A DNA stretch of 64,000 bases. Origin: Daphnia carinata (lineage: Eukaryota > Arthropoda > Branchiopoda > Diplostraca > Daphniidae). The notes under the pieces are model-generated. The model was not told the DNA's origin. It ran no database searches and worked only from the letters and a program-made list of their open reading frames with translations. Both the position numbers and the translations under genes were made by a program. This document shows, in pieces, positions 23,001 through 35,900 of the stretch (position 1 is the first letter of the stretch; each line of letters starts with the position of its first letter). Location: NCBI RefSeq assembly GCF_022539665.2, contig NC_081340.1, positions 6,757,357 through 6,821,356 of the forward strand, written 5' to 3'.

Positions 23001-24123
23001 TTTGCCTTATTTTTGTACGGAGAGTCGATGACGTTATCGATCGCAATGTACCCATAAGCCGATTCGTAATCAAATGATTCACACGTGTAACGCTTAGATA
23101 AATGAAGAGAAGCTACTTGACCAATGTCTAAGAAAAAAAAAAGAGAGAAATCGACTTACACTGATTCAGTGGTTCAACATCGGGTCCCTCTCGTTCCTTC
23201 ATTTCCGTCCGAAGGGGCGTCCTTGTTCCTCAATGATTGTGTGCTGATGATTACTCTTGCTTCCCTTCTATGTCGTCGAGTGTCCTATGAAAACGACGGC
23301 TGCATAGCCCGGATGCAAGGTGAGACAACTTGTTGTGTTCAAAATCTAATGTAAATAATTGAAAAGATTCGTAATCAAAATGACGCCCTTATTCTTTTCA
23401 AAGAGACACACAACGCACACTTACTTCCTGATGTTGAAGTTTGTTCACTGCGTTCTATACCCGTTTCACAAGCCAGTCTCTTCGTCATCAGCGGAACGAC
23501 GCGTCGCTCCACCGCGCACCCAACCCCATCTTCTCTTCTATTTTTTTGCGAGCTTCGAATGCCGCCCCCGAGAGACATAGCACTTTTTCTCTCGACGCTT
23601 TCGAAAGTGGCTTGTGTAAAATAGCAGTCGATGACCACAGCGGGGCTTCGTTCTGTTTGACGTCAGAAAAGAAGGAAAAAAAAATATATGGATGAATTAT
23701 AAAATGTTAATCTAGGATTATAATACCGTTCTCTCTGGCTTGGTCTCACTGCTGGGTTAGCCACACAATCATTGATTGCCAGGAAATATCCCGCTATGCT
23801 TAACGATAGTTCCTGCCGTTGACCTGGTTACATGAATTCCATTTCCTAAAAAAGCAGCCAAATTTGTTTTTACCGGAAGCGGGGATTGCTATTGATTTTC
23901 GACCATTGAAAGTCTTTCCCTGTTCTTTGTGGGGTTTTACTCCAAACCCAACGACAAAGACGTTTGCGAAAAAAGTAAAGTTAGTTAAACCATTAGAATA
24001 AACAAGGTAAAACTCAGTACATCACAAATAAAATGAACGACACCAACATAGTTGCATGTGTTTTTAAGTTGGAAAGAGTTTTATGTCGCCTTTTTCGTTT
24101 GTATATGTTTCACGTGTTTGTTT
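20014..24123. other. 4.1 kb without a recognised gene; upstream of SYT4
   Basis: The missing first exon and promoter of SYT4 probably lie here, since the first exon seen begins in phase 1. I could not choose among several ATG-plus-donor candidates. Reading frames in the interval (for example 21543-21779 plus, 22088-22396 plus, 23375-23638 minus) are short and show no family signature. Homopolymer tracts occur near 20108-20126 and 21147-21163. The right end abuts the MPP10 stop codon and should contain its 3' UTR. Confidence 0.6.
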
Positions 24124-26721
24124 TTAAAGTTTGAATTGAGAACCAGAGGTGCGTTTGTTTTTCAAACTTGATTTCTGTTTGCTTTGTCTAACCGCGTCCA
24201 CACTTGCTGAGACGTCCTCTTGTAGTTGCTTGAAGAAGGCCGTAGAAGATTTCGGAGCTTTCATTCTGTTCTCCTTGATCTGCAGGGAAAACAGTGTGGT
24301 TTAAGAGTTGAAAATTCCGTTCTATTTGGATATGGCCGGATGGATTTCCCAATATAAAAAAAAAGAAATCTTACCAATGAAACGGTACCCTCCTTCTCCG
24401 CCTTTTGTAGGTTCTGTAGGACGCGGACTTTGGCGTGCTTATTGCCCAGCCCTGGATTGGCCTTGTCGACGGCCTTCTCGGCTCGTTCTCGTTCCTTGTG
24501 CCGCACCCGTTGCTCGCTTTTCTTCTTCCGCCGTTCACGTAATAAGTCTGTTTTTTCTTTTTCGGTTTTGCCCTTCAACACGCCTCTCGTGGGGTCTGTT
24601 CAAGCATTGCGATCAAACTATTTCAAAGAGAAAACTATATGACAAGTAATAAAATAACTACCTTGAACTTCCTGTGGCGCCAATAGATTTGCATCACTGA
24701 CTGTGACGGGTGCAATCTCTTCCATGACGATTGACGGCATGTTATTGATAATTTTCACATCGGGTGCGGCCTTATGGAATGTAACAAAAATGTTGACAAT
24801 CGATCGTAAACGTAAAAAAGGATAGGTTAAATACCGCTCGCGGGGTATAGTTGAAATTGCATAGGGCATCGAGTTTAGCAAACACGTTTGCCATCCTTTT
24901 TCGAAGTGCGGCCCGGTTTTGGTCATCAGACGGTTCATCGTTTGCAGCATCGGCCAGACTGCTGGATTTAGCCTCCAACTTCTGGATTTCCTGTTGCTTC
25001 AGAAATTCCTGAACATCGAACGAAGCAAAAATGAAATACTTTTATCGGCTGTTTGACAGTTGACATAAAAAAACCTGTTCGTAAATTTCGGCAAGGCTAA
25101 ACTTGCTCTTTTCTTGATCCAGCACAAGCTTCTTTTTGAATTCCGTGGGGTCGTAGACCGGTTTAATTTTGCGTTCAACATCGTCAAAAGCTTGATCTTT
25201 GATGCGTTGGCGGATAAGGTCCTCTAAGGTCTTTGTTGTTTCTTCCGTAATGACAGGAGCTTGTCGAGTAGTATGATCGAAAAAGAGATCTTCCTCGAGA
25301 AGAGCATTGTCGGGTCTAAGCTCTGCTTTCGTTTCACCCATAAGCTGCCACGGCTTAGGCGCCACGGCTTCGTCTTCCATTTCTTTGATTTTAGCTTTTA
25401 ACCTTTCCTGCCTAAGCTCGTAACTAGACTTCACGTCTGATTTCGTGAAATTACGGACAGACATCTCAGACCCGCTTTCTTCCGATTCTGAGCCATTTAG
25501 GTCGAATCTAGATTTTAAAACAGCTGTTAACAATGTGCATAAACTAAAGGCGCATCTTAAAAGTTACTTGACACGTTTTTCTTTTGGTTCAGCATCATCA
25601 TCGTCCTGCTCCTCGTCCTCGATTTCTTCGTCATCTTCGCTATTCTCTCCGTCATCTTCACCATCAGGTTTGGAGGTGCTTTTTCGATCTCCAACTGGAA
25701 TGGAACCTCTAAAAAAATCTTTGTATTTGGCTCTGATGGCGGCATCCTGCAAAGAAGAAAATAATATATTTAAAAACAAGCTTTTTGGCGATTTCAAGGA
25801 TTTGTGATTACATTTTCCTCATCATCTGATAAGACATCTTCAAAGTAGTCAATTGACTCGGCATCGTCATCATCAACTGATGGTTTTTCGGCCTCTTCTT
25901 TTTCAAGAAACTTTTCCATTTCTCCGACTTTAAAGAACTCATCATCTACTTCGGTTTTCCTGATCTTTCCCATTGACTGTTCTTTATTCTTTTTTGGCCT
26001 TTCTTCGCGCTCTTCGTCGAGCATTTTGTACTCGTCAAATTTCAAGTCATCAGTTTCATCGAGATCTGAATCATCGTCATGATCACTTTCATCATTGTCA
26101 CTATCAGCAGGAAGCTCAAAAGACAAATCACTTGCAACACTGTCTTTATCCTCTTCCTTTCCCTTTTCGTTTTCTTCTTCTTCTTCCACTTCAGTAGCTT
26201 GCACTTCGACTTTGTAAAATGTGAGTTTTTTGTCTTTTCCTGAAAGCAATTTGGCTACATTTTTGACCAAGATGTTGAAGCAAGGTTCATTATGGAGTTC
26301 TAGTTGTTGCCAAATTTGTTCTTCATCAAATCCATCTATGTACAACTCTGGAAGAGAACGTGTAAGTCCTTGCAAGGGGAAATTCCGGTTCACAGAATCA
26401 TACAGATCTTTAGTGATTGCCTTGAATTTTGTGTTGGCAACTGTCTGTACACTGCAAAGAATAAAACTTGATATGAACAAGGGAAAGAAAAGATTTGAAA
26501 AACAGGATTTGTTTAGGCTTTAACTTCAGGCACATGGACATGAGGATCCAATACTAGAGTCCCAAATAGCCTTGTCGAATGGTACGACACAAAAAAAGTA
26601 ACATAAAATACATTTTTCACTAAAACGTGTTTTTTTACCTTAAAAAACTCTCGGGTTTTGTTGTTACAGCATTAAATTCATTCAAAACGCGATCCACGAG
26701 GGATTCACAGTGAGCCGCCAT
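24124..26721 (-). CDS. MPHOSPH10: MPP10, U3 snoRNP component of the SSU processome
   Basis: Eight exons: 26639-26721, 25812-26451, 25568-25746, 25075-25507, 24835-25008, 24662-24770, 24375-24595 and 24124-24279; 664 residues, close to the human protein. Diagnostic stretches are [16 protein letters not shown] near the N-terminus, long Asp/Glu-rich blocks, [84 protein letters not shown] and a Lys/Arg-rich C-terminal coiled region ending with TAFFKQLQ. The protein binds IMP3 and IMP4 and is needed for 18S rRNA maturation in the nucleolus. The acidic low-complexity blocks are normal for the family. Identification is secure; the C-terminal exon was read to a TAA at 24124-24126. Confidence 0.95.
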
Positions 26722-26912
26722 GTTTCCTAATGTTTTGACGTCTGTCTCTGGAGACCAGCAATGCCAGTTTTACACAAATGACGTTTGATCTGATCGATTA
26801 AAATTTTTCTTATTGAGCCCTTCCAGTTTCTAGTCTGCCCCATTCATTTCAAAGTCACGAAAAGGAAAAAAAGAAAAAATTTCGTGTTAATGATGTCACC
26901 TGCTTTTCGCAG

Positions 26913-27206
26913 AATCAAGATATTTGTTCAGATTTAAAGAAAAGGCAATTAGGTACCTCAGAGAGATGCTGGTTAATGAGTCTGTCTGGTAATCATCTCC
27001 AGTAACAGAAAGAGGTCTAGGACTTCGAGGTAAATATTTCTTCGTATCGTTCAGGCTTCACTAATGGATTTCTGGGAAATGTGGCTTTTCGCTTCAGTGT
27101 CACGGACCCTGTGGGTTATATGCAAGTCGATCCATTTTCTCCTCCACGTCCTTTGCCACATGCAAGAGACAATGAGGCTTTCTTTAATAAATACAACGAA
27201 AAGTAA
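26913..27206 (+). CDS. Small unidentified gene candidate (two exons seen)
   Basis: A plus-strand segment at 27055-27206 follows the pyrimidine-rich acceptor ending TCGTTCAG and reads 49 residues to a TAA. It contains FTNGFLGNVAFRFSV, DPVGYMQVDPFSPPRP and FFNKYNEK. An upstream segment at 26913-26952, bounded by the acceptor TTTTCGCAG and a GT donor, joins it in the correct phase across a 102-nt intron. A start codon is not settled. One option is an ATG at 26720, overlapping the MPP10 ATG on the other strand and ending at a weak donor. The residue composition looks coding, but I recognise no family. A competing 85-codon frame in the same stretch has an ATG but a less protein-like sequence. Confidence 0.33.
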
Positions 27207-27642
27207 TGCTGGTAGGCGACGTGCTCCAGGTTGCACCTTTCTATTTTTTGAGCGTCCGGGACTGCTTGACTTTGTGCCCATAGCTTCAAGGTGTGTTTTT
27301 TTATACCGCTCTAAAACTTGACCCAATTGCTGTTGGTTCCCTAAGCCAAAAAAAGGAAGAAAAAATAATAGCACACTTGGCAGTAGGGTTGTACACTGGG
27401 CCCGTCTTACTGTTCGTTCATACTTTCACTGTGTCAGCTTAAAGACGGCGTTTACAAGTCTGGAATTTAGAAACGAAAAAAGGAATTGAACAGTAAGCTT
27501 TCCAAATCCCGTCAATGAATCGGGATTTTGTGTTACTGTTTCGTGTTAATTGTAGGAGATAAATGGCATCTTTCGATCACAAAGACGAGACGAGTCAGGG
27601 CTTGTTTTTGCCTCCGTCATAACGTATTGCTTCATCTGGAAA

Positions 27643-28025
27643 TCACGAATCTATTTCGTTTTGTTTTTCATCAAGTCTCTTAGCTTCTTTCCTTTTCATT
27701 TCTTTTATTTTTTGCCGATACAATCCTCTTGCGTCATAAGTGCTCTGGCGGCCAGGCGTAAAAGTACTTGCTTGGATTTTCCCGGTCTTTCCCGAAACAA
27801 CGACAAGAAGGCAAAAAAAGGGGGATGAAAAAAAAAATGGTATCACCAATGCACGAGTGAATTCTACCACCGCTGATGACAATTTATTTTCATTTAACAC
27901 AAGATCTGCCTAATGAACGACAATATTCGATAAGCATCATCAAGTTGATCGTACGAAAGGGGAAAATAGGTCCACTAAGACGTAATGTGATCTCTTTTCC
28001 AGAATACCGGTGCGTATCGATCCAT
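27643..28025 (-). CDS. Small unidentified gene, three exons, about 74 residues
   Basis: Exons 28008-28025, 27847-27909 and 27643-27786 are all in phase 0 and separated by GT-AG introns of 97 and 60 nt, typical sizes for this genome. The product starts MDRYAPADLVLNENKLSS, contains TFTPGRQSTYDARGLYRQ and ends in a charged helix rich in Lys and Glu (KIKEMKRKEAKRLDEKQ) before a TGA. It has no membrane segment or signal peptide. The gene is head-to-head with ELL, start codons 220 bp apart. I do not recognise the family. The 18-nt first coding exon is the weakest part; the last two exons are better supported by composition and splice signals. Confidence 0.5.
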
Positions 28026-28245
28026 GGTTTCAAGTTAGAACGATCGTCGTATACTTTTTTGGGGGTCTGTCTGTACGACTACTTGCAGCAAAAAAGAGAA
28101 ACGGGGGGGGTTGAGTGGGAGGAGTGGAGCACAGCAACACACACTGCAGTGCAGTAGAGAATAGAGAGAGAGGAGGTATAGCCCCAGCCGGGAGAGCTAC
28201 GAGCTAGACGAGGCAGCCAAGCTTTAGAAGGGGTTCAGTGGGAAA
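28026..28245. promoter_or_regulatory. Probable promoter and 5' UTR of ELL (possibly divergent)
   Basis: These 220 bp lie between the start codon of the small minus-strand gene candidate and the ELL start. The right half is purine-rich (GAGAATAGAGAGAGAGGAGG near 28157-28176), similar to GAGA-type elements of arthropod promoters. No TATA box is evident at a convincing position. Function is inferred from location. Confidence 0.5.
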
Positions 28246-29966
28246 ATGGCGGTGTTGGCTGACGGTGTTCAGTATGGGCTCTCGGCGCACGGCCTTTCCA
28301 GCGAGAACAAATCGCTGGTTTTCGTGAAGCTCACCGATTCGTCGTTCAAAGCCATTGAGGAATATCTGAGGATTAAGGTGAGATTGTTTAGAAAAGGCCA
28401 CACAAATGAAAAAAAAAAAAACAACCAGAGAAGCATAATCATAAAACAAAAAAGAAAGAAAAAAGAGTTTCAGCACAAAGCTCCGGATGTTTCGCGACGT
28501 GGAAAAAACGTCGACCAAGTCGTGTGTGTGTAGTGTGTGGTGGTGTGTGTGTGCTCCCCTTAAGCGCCCGCAAAGGAATCTCCCCAGCTCTCTCTCACAC
28601 CAAAAGCGTATGGCCAAAAAAGGCAATGTTCATAATTAGATAATTTCGTCTCTCTCCCAACCCCCCTCTCATCTCCTCACGTAAAAAATCGACACAATCG
28701 GTGTGTGTGTAAGTGTGTGTGCGCGACCATTTTGCCCGAGATTGGCGTACGTTGTCAGCACAACGATGGCGGCCGACATGTTTCTTTATTTTTTTTTCTA
28801 TTCTTTTATCGTTGATGGTGTGTGTGTCTGTGTGTGTGTCTATGTGCTGGTTGGAAAAAAAAAGAATCTTTTTTTTTTCCCTTCACAACTTGGGTGTGTG
28901 TGTGTGTGTGTCTGTGTGTGTATGAGTGTGTCGCTCTGGGCGATTTTCCGTGGCAGCTGCCGCTAGTGGCCCCTCTCTCTCTCCGAGTGAAAACGTCGAG
29001 CATAAAAGAAATTACAATCTCTCCCTCTTCTTTCTTCTTCTTCTTCTGTTACTTCCAACCCTCCCCCTTCTCTTTTTTTTTTCTGCCCGTCCTTTTTTCA
29101 TGATCATTTCACCAAGAAAAGTCAGGAGCGTGCGGATTTTTTTTTATTTCTATTTTTATTCGTGATCTGAAAGAACGGCCACATGGCTGGTCACTGATCG
29201 ACATACTGTTGTACACCCCGTTAGAAATATCCTAAAAAATGTGAATTCACACACGAGAGCTTTGAAACGTTGCACACACAAAAAAAAGAAAGAGAAGTAA
29301 TAAGAATAAAGAATAATTGGGTTGTTGTGAAAAAAAAAGAGCCTGAGAGGTCTCCTTTTTGCGGTGGCGCTACAAGTGTATGCGGTTGTGTCTCTGTGCT
29401 GCTGCTGTGTGTGTTTCGTGCTGACGTCAAGTGACCGTACTAAAGTTTTTCGTGTTTTGTATTTTCTATTGCAGCTGAAGACGGCACAACATCCCAGCAT
29501 ACAATTCCTCGGCAATGAAGGGGTAAGTCTCTTATTTTTTTGAATGCCTTATTTGTAAATGACCTAATGGGAGGGAGAGAGAAACCCACCTCACGCCAAT
29601 ATTATTCAGAAAAATGAACAAAAAAACCGGTCGTGGTCGTGACGCAACAGGTTGACGTAGGTTTCCGGATCGTCGTAGCACTGTGTGTGTGTGTGCGGTG
29701 TCTGTTGGCCTCTTTCAGTCGAAATAAAATTCCTCGTCTCGAAAAAAAAAAAAAAAAAAAAAACATTTCTCCCGTTAGATCAACAGGAACAATCGAAAAC
29801 GAAGCCGCATTCTCTCACCCTGTGTATTATTTCGGTTGAGGGAGGAAGAGGAAGACGAAGTCACCAGTTTTTTCCCCCTAAATGTGTGTGTGTGTGCGTG
29901 CCCACATACACACACACAGAGAGCGTTTTATTTATTTTTATTTTCGTGAGGTTTTTGTTTCCTTTT

Positions 29967-29998
<32 letters not shown>

Positions 29999-32900
29999 CT
30001 CCTTTTTTTATCGTTAGTTGCCCTTTTGGCTCTTTTGGTCGTCAGAGGGACTTGGCAATATGTCGGACGGCCAAGGTCGGATGAACTTTGGCGTCGTCAA
30101 CACGTCCCCGAGTCCATTGGCCCCTCTTCCATCACTCACTCTGCTCGCTCACCACCCACTGGAACAAGAAAAAAAAAAGGCGATGAGTGTATCGTTCGCT
30201 AGCAGCGACAACAGGCCATTTCTTTTAAAAACACACACACACCTTGTGGCTTTTTGCCTGTCTGGAATCCTGATTCAAATCCAATTCTCTTTTTTTTTCT
30301 ATAGAAAAAAAACGAAAAGAGAAAATTAATTCACGAACTTGACGAAATCCGCTGGCCTTGCTTATCGAGGTCAGCGCACACAGTCCTCTCTCTTGGACCA
30401 AAATCCGGTTCTTAGAAGCAAAGCGAACAGCAAAGCGGTTACCCATTTTCTCTATTCTCTTTTTCAGTTTTTCACGTGGCGGAACGGAAAACAGTTTTTC
30501 CCCCTTCTTAAAATTTTGTTGCCGTAATGTTTTTGTTTTTTTTATAGCTTGCCATTTATCGATTGACAACAATACGTACCAAAAATCATTAGGAAGTGGA
30601 TCCCACCCAAGTCGAGTTCCACGGGCCTGCAATGCACGTGCATTGCAGGCAAACTTGGTTGTTATCTTGGAATGTACAGAGCACCAAGTCCTTTTCCTAA
30701 TGCCATCTATCGACCGTGCACATATTAAAGGGCGCAATAATCCAATTGACTTGTAGTGACGGGCCCCAATCACGTGAACAGATGCAGGGCAAACACACAC
30801 ACAAAAAAAACACCCAAAGTCCTTGGATTGTTGCACATCTGAATAACCTCGCCAATAGGGGGATCTTTTTTAGATGGTTGGGGGAGAGAACCAATGTGGC
30901 CAAAAAAACGAGATCCATTTTTACTTTCCCGAAACTGTTTGATCGTCAGAAATATCCGTTCATTACTTGTTCCACCTGCTGTGTTCCATTCTTTCTTTTT
31001 TGGCACCCCCCAAAATGCAAGGTTAGAAAGTAAAGTATGACGACTAACATACACAAAAACGCCATTATTGAATTGGCCTTTCTCTCTCTCGCCGAACACA
31101 ATCGCCTTTTGATGATTTATTTGAATGAAGAGAAAGTTGCATCAGACTGGACTCTTTTCACTCTCAAGTGTCTTTTTCTTTTTTTTTTATCTTATTAACG
31201 AACGGAAAAAAAGGACCAGCATCGTTAGAGTATTTGCGGGATTTACACATTTCAGGACACAAAAAACGAGTTCTTCCATTTGGGTGTGGTCATTTCGGAG
31301 CTTCGGGCTTTTTTAAAATTTTCATTATCTTTTTTTTTTTTTTTCCAACATTGAATTTTAGACTTGTCAAGAAACAATATTGTTGAAGGTCTATAACAGC
31401 TGTTAGGGAAGAAGGAAAGACATAACGCTATAGCTTTAGGTTAATTAACACCCATGTCAATGGCCTTTCTGACTTGTCTGTTTCTCGCTGTGTAGACCGT
31501 AACGAAAAGCGGTGGCTCCTCACTTGTACGAAAAATAGATAAGGAAGGCGGAAGTTGGAAAGCAGATAAAAAAGGGGGAGTCGAACAAAGGGAACTTTAC
31601 CTGATTTTTATGATGGCACTTTGATGATGACGTATGTGAAAAAAAGACAATTGTGGAGATAATATTTTTTGAGAGAGAAAAAATTTCAAATTTCCAAAGA
31701 TTGTCAAGGTGAAATTGGGTGCGGTTTTCCACGTATCTTAATTTCCCCTGGCGTTCTTTTTTTTTTTTTTTTTTCTCCTGCTTAAACATTTCAATTGGCC
31801 TTGCAGTCATCGACTATCAAAAATCTTCACCAAAGTGGACCTTTCAATTCCCTTAACAACAAAACATTTTTTTTCCTCTTTTTCTTCTCATTTATGATGG
31901 CATGTTTTAAAAGCTGATTAATGTTTTTTAAAGAAAACTATTTTTGGGATTAAATTTTTTTGCTCTTTAAAAAGAGAAAAATAAAAAGTAAGGGGTAGTA
32001 AAGTTAGGTAGTGCTGGCGTGAACGTCTTATTGGTTTTTTTTTTTGTGTTGAGTTCCTTTCACTTTTGACCCGCATGGGTATCACAATATTGGCTTAACC
32101 GTTCATCTTTGAAAAAAGGGGAATTCTCTTTTATTTTTCCGTCTGCTTTTTCTTTGAAACGACAAAGAGAAATGAAATTGAGGCTACAAGAATTCAAACT
32201 CTCGAAGCTTTAAAAAGAATCGCTTTTTAAAAAAAAATCCCCCTTTGTCCGTCTCTCATTTCCGCTTGGCATCACAGCCCGAAACCAAAAAGGAAGTTGA
32301 TGACCATTTTTTGTTTTTCTTTGCTGTGCGACTTTTATTTTCGAAAAAAAAAAAAAAATCAAATAATTGTCTTGCCATTTTTTTCTTTACACCAGAAGGG
32401 AAAGTGGTTTGATTTCCATCAACTTTCCAAAATTAGGTCACGCCACACCGCTCCAGTCGTAATTGTTGGTGCACGTAATTTTTTTTTTTTTAAGTTGTGA
32501 TTCTCCCCGTTCCCAACCCCCTTCTCGTTATTTAGCATTTTAATAGCCACCTGTCGCTTCCCTTATTCTGTTATCGTTCATCGTTTGACGTCATACGTGA
32601 TGGTTTCACGCATGCGTCTGCTGCGAATGGCTGAACAATTTGAAAAAAATTCGACATGCAAATGAATAAGGATAGAAAAAAATTAAATGGGCCCTGTACG
32701 ATGATGAAGGTGGGGGTGGGTGACAAAATCCTTGATTTGCTCTACACGCTCTAGTGACCCGCTACGTGTGTGGCGCTACATATTTTTTTTTTTCAAATTT
32801 GGAGCGTGACTGAAGCCGACCAAAGTCACGACACACACACGTGTGTTTCACGAACATCCTGAATTTACCCTGGAGGGCCTCTTGTACACGACTTGTTTCA

Positions 32901-35900
32901 TTCTCCTCCTTTTCGATGAGGCCCCTGCTCGCTACTTGGCCGGCTTTTTTTTTTTTTTGCTATTCCTCCTCCCATTTTTTTGTTAGCTTCGTTTAGATTC
33001 TCTTGTGTCTGTTGGCTGGCCGGGAATGACCCATTTGGGATGTGCAGCAGACGAGTTGGGGTTTGCGACGAAAAGAAAAATGTAATAAACGCACGAACTA
33101 TAAGAAGAAGCAGTAATGCGTAGGTGGTGGTGTGTGACGTCATACACGCGTACAAAAAAAAAGTAGCATAGCACTTCTTTGTAAAGAAGCTTTCGGCCGT
33201 CCCATTTTTCCGGCTGGGCCAACAACCACCGAACCGTCTTCTTTTTAAAGAGACATTCCGAGTTGTCTCGTTCTTTCTTCTCATTCGCCGCCTCGGACTA
33301 ACGGATCATTCCCTCTCTCTTTTTTCACAACACAGACACACACCCAAAACCGGGCAAGGACGTATACCGTTCTCTCTCTCTCTCTCTCTCTTTGGTTGGG
33401 AATTATTTGTTAAAAAAAAAATGTTGTATTTTTTCCTTCTTCATTCTCCCTTCGTGCGCCCCTCAACGATTGACCTACTTGTCAATAACTCCTTCTTTTC
33501 ATCCTCTCTCTCTCTTTCTTTTATATTCCGTTCACTATTTCGATTTTTGCCAAAAAGTCTTGGCTGGGCATCGAACGTATCGAAATGATGTTGTTTCTTT
33601 TCGAGATGGCAGATGCCCTTGTTTCTTTGTGACACATTTGAAATTGAAAAATCAAGTCCTTAAGCATATCCCTCTAAAAAAAAAAGAACGGGGGTAATGG
33701 GTGGTTTTTGTATTTCCTTATCATCAAACTTTTTTTGTTTTTGGGGCTATTCCAGTAGAAAGGAAAGGCTCTTTTATTTATTATTTATCACAAACTTTGG
33801 AAACTTTCTATGTTCTCTCTAAAAAAATAAAAAAAAAAAACAGGAGGCAGAGAGTCTCTTCCTGTACCTTGGCGCACCTGAGAAAAAAGAGAGAGACCTG
33901 GACGTTTCCAGTCTAGAGTATCTCGACTCCGGTCCACCATCAGCCTCTCTCTTGGGCTCTGCTTCCCCCCCCCCCTTTTTTTTATATTTTAGCTGGAAGC
34001 TTTCTTTCTTAAAAGAAAATAAAAAAAAATATCTTGTGGCTGCTGGCGGCCTGATTTATTTTTCTTTATTTCTCTTCCCTGTTGGAAGAGTCTGGGCAAG
34101 ACACGAAAAATCGGCAGACTTTAAAGAGACGTTAGCGCCACTCAGCCAGCCGTTATGAAACAACACATCAAATGTAGATCTGCGGGTAGTTTTATTTTTG
34201 ATGTCTTTAACAGCTGGTCTTCATTTCTGTCGCCAAAATATCCCGATCTCAATTCCTTCCATTTCACGACTATTCATTTCTCTCTCTTATTCCTTCATTT
34301 TCGTTGTGTAACTCAATTCGTGTACTAAAGAGAAAAAAACCCGTTGTTATTTCATTTTCTTGCCCATTTTCTTTTTTTTTTTTTAGCGGCTGTGGTTTCC
34401 GAGCGCAGAGGAGGGTCGCGGATCGGCGTTCAGTTTCAACCTGTCGTCGTCGTCAGTGGCTGGCGGACCTCAGGGCAGTTTCGAATGTGTCCAACAATGC
34501 GGCTCCAGGTCGCTGGAATCGCTCGGTGGCATGGCCCTCAAAATGAACATCAAAGCCAAAGATGATGTCTATGAAGCCACGCGGCAACGGATGGCCGTCG
34601 CCGAAGAAGAGAGCAAGAAAAACTGGTACGTTTTTGTCTGTTATTTTTAAACCTTTTGGAAACTACGTTTTTGGAAGACAAAACAAAAACATGCACCTGA
34701 AATGAGGAGCTTGAGGCTATTTGATGACGTCACCTGTTCTCATTCAGAGAGCCGTGTGGAAGTGAAAGGCTTTGCTGCCAACCAACTAAAGAATCTTTCG
34801 ACATGTTTTTTTTTTCAAATCCAGTGCGGAACCTCCCCCCCCCCACCCCTCCACCATTGCCAATAGGGTATCTTATGCTCAGGGCAATTTTTTGAAGAAA
34901 TGTTTTTGTAATTATGTCAATGTTGTTTTCGAGCAAGCAAAACAACCGAGTTAAAAAGTTGTTGTAAAAAGCCGTGCAACATACCTGCATAGCTCCCGAA
35001 CGACTTCAAGGTTCTTGTCAGCTTGAGGGGGGGGGGGGGCTTCACTGTAGACAAATCATTTCGAAAACCCTTGTGGATAATGGAAAAAACCCGAATCGGA
35101 TAAGCATCTAACTAGTTTTTGTGTTCTTTCCCATTTATTTGCGTGTTTGACTCTTGTCTTTTCGACAAGAGCTGCGCACATATTTCTGTGTGATGGCGTC
35201 GTCGTGGCCTTGCCCGATGGGATTTTTTTTATCCAATTTATTTCGAGAGAAAGAAAAAAAAAGGCTAAAAGCCAATGAATATTCGTGAACGGGCTATTGC
35301 AATCCTGCACATTACACCGAAAGGCTTTTTTTTTTTTTTTTAAATTATCATTTCTACGACTTCAGTGTTTGCGCAGTCTGGATAGGGCTGCCTATGTTTT
35401 TCTGCGTCGCAAAAGTATCAACGCCTCCTGGTGGCAAACGGTAGCAAGCTGCAAGTGCGTCATGTGTTATCTTTTTCTCTGGCACCTTTTGTATCGAGTG
35501 TTACAATGACGTTCCAAATCAGCTTGCGGGTTTGTGTGTATGGGTTTCAAGTATTTCAGAGCCTACGTGACTCGAGTCTCGTTATGCCTTTTAAATCCTT
35601 TTACGTGTTTTGTTTCTTGTTGCCTGGCCGGACCTTCTTTTTTTTTTTTATCTCGAATTTTATATTCAACAAATCGTATTGCCGATGAAAGTCAACCGCC
35701 GACTAGTCGCCTATATGAATTGTTCCAGACTCCTCGAGAGAGATAACTTGATTAAATCATTGTTTGTTTTGCCTCTCTCTCTCTCTCTCTCTCTTGTCCC
35801 GTCTAGTACTCGTGTGATAAAACTCGCCTGTGGCCCTGATATTGGTCGCGTAGTCAAAATCAGGAAGCAAGCCGCCGCCGTCTTTCCGCCGCGGAGAGAT

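Noticed and set aside
27003-27029. Possible 27-nt microexon in the small plus-strand gene candidate
   Set aside because: It would leave an intron of only 25 nt (27030-27054), too short to splice. The chain works without it.
28703-29103. Overlapping Cys/Val-rich plus-strand frames
   Set aside because: Translations of GT-rich simple repeats in ELL intron 1.
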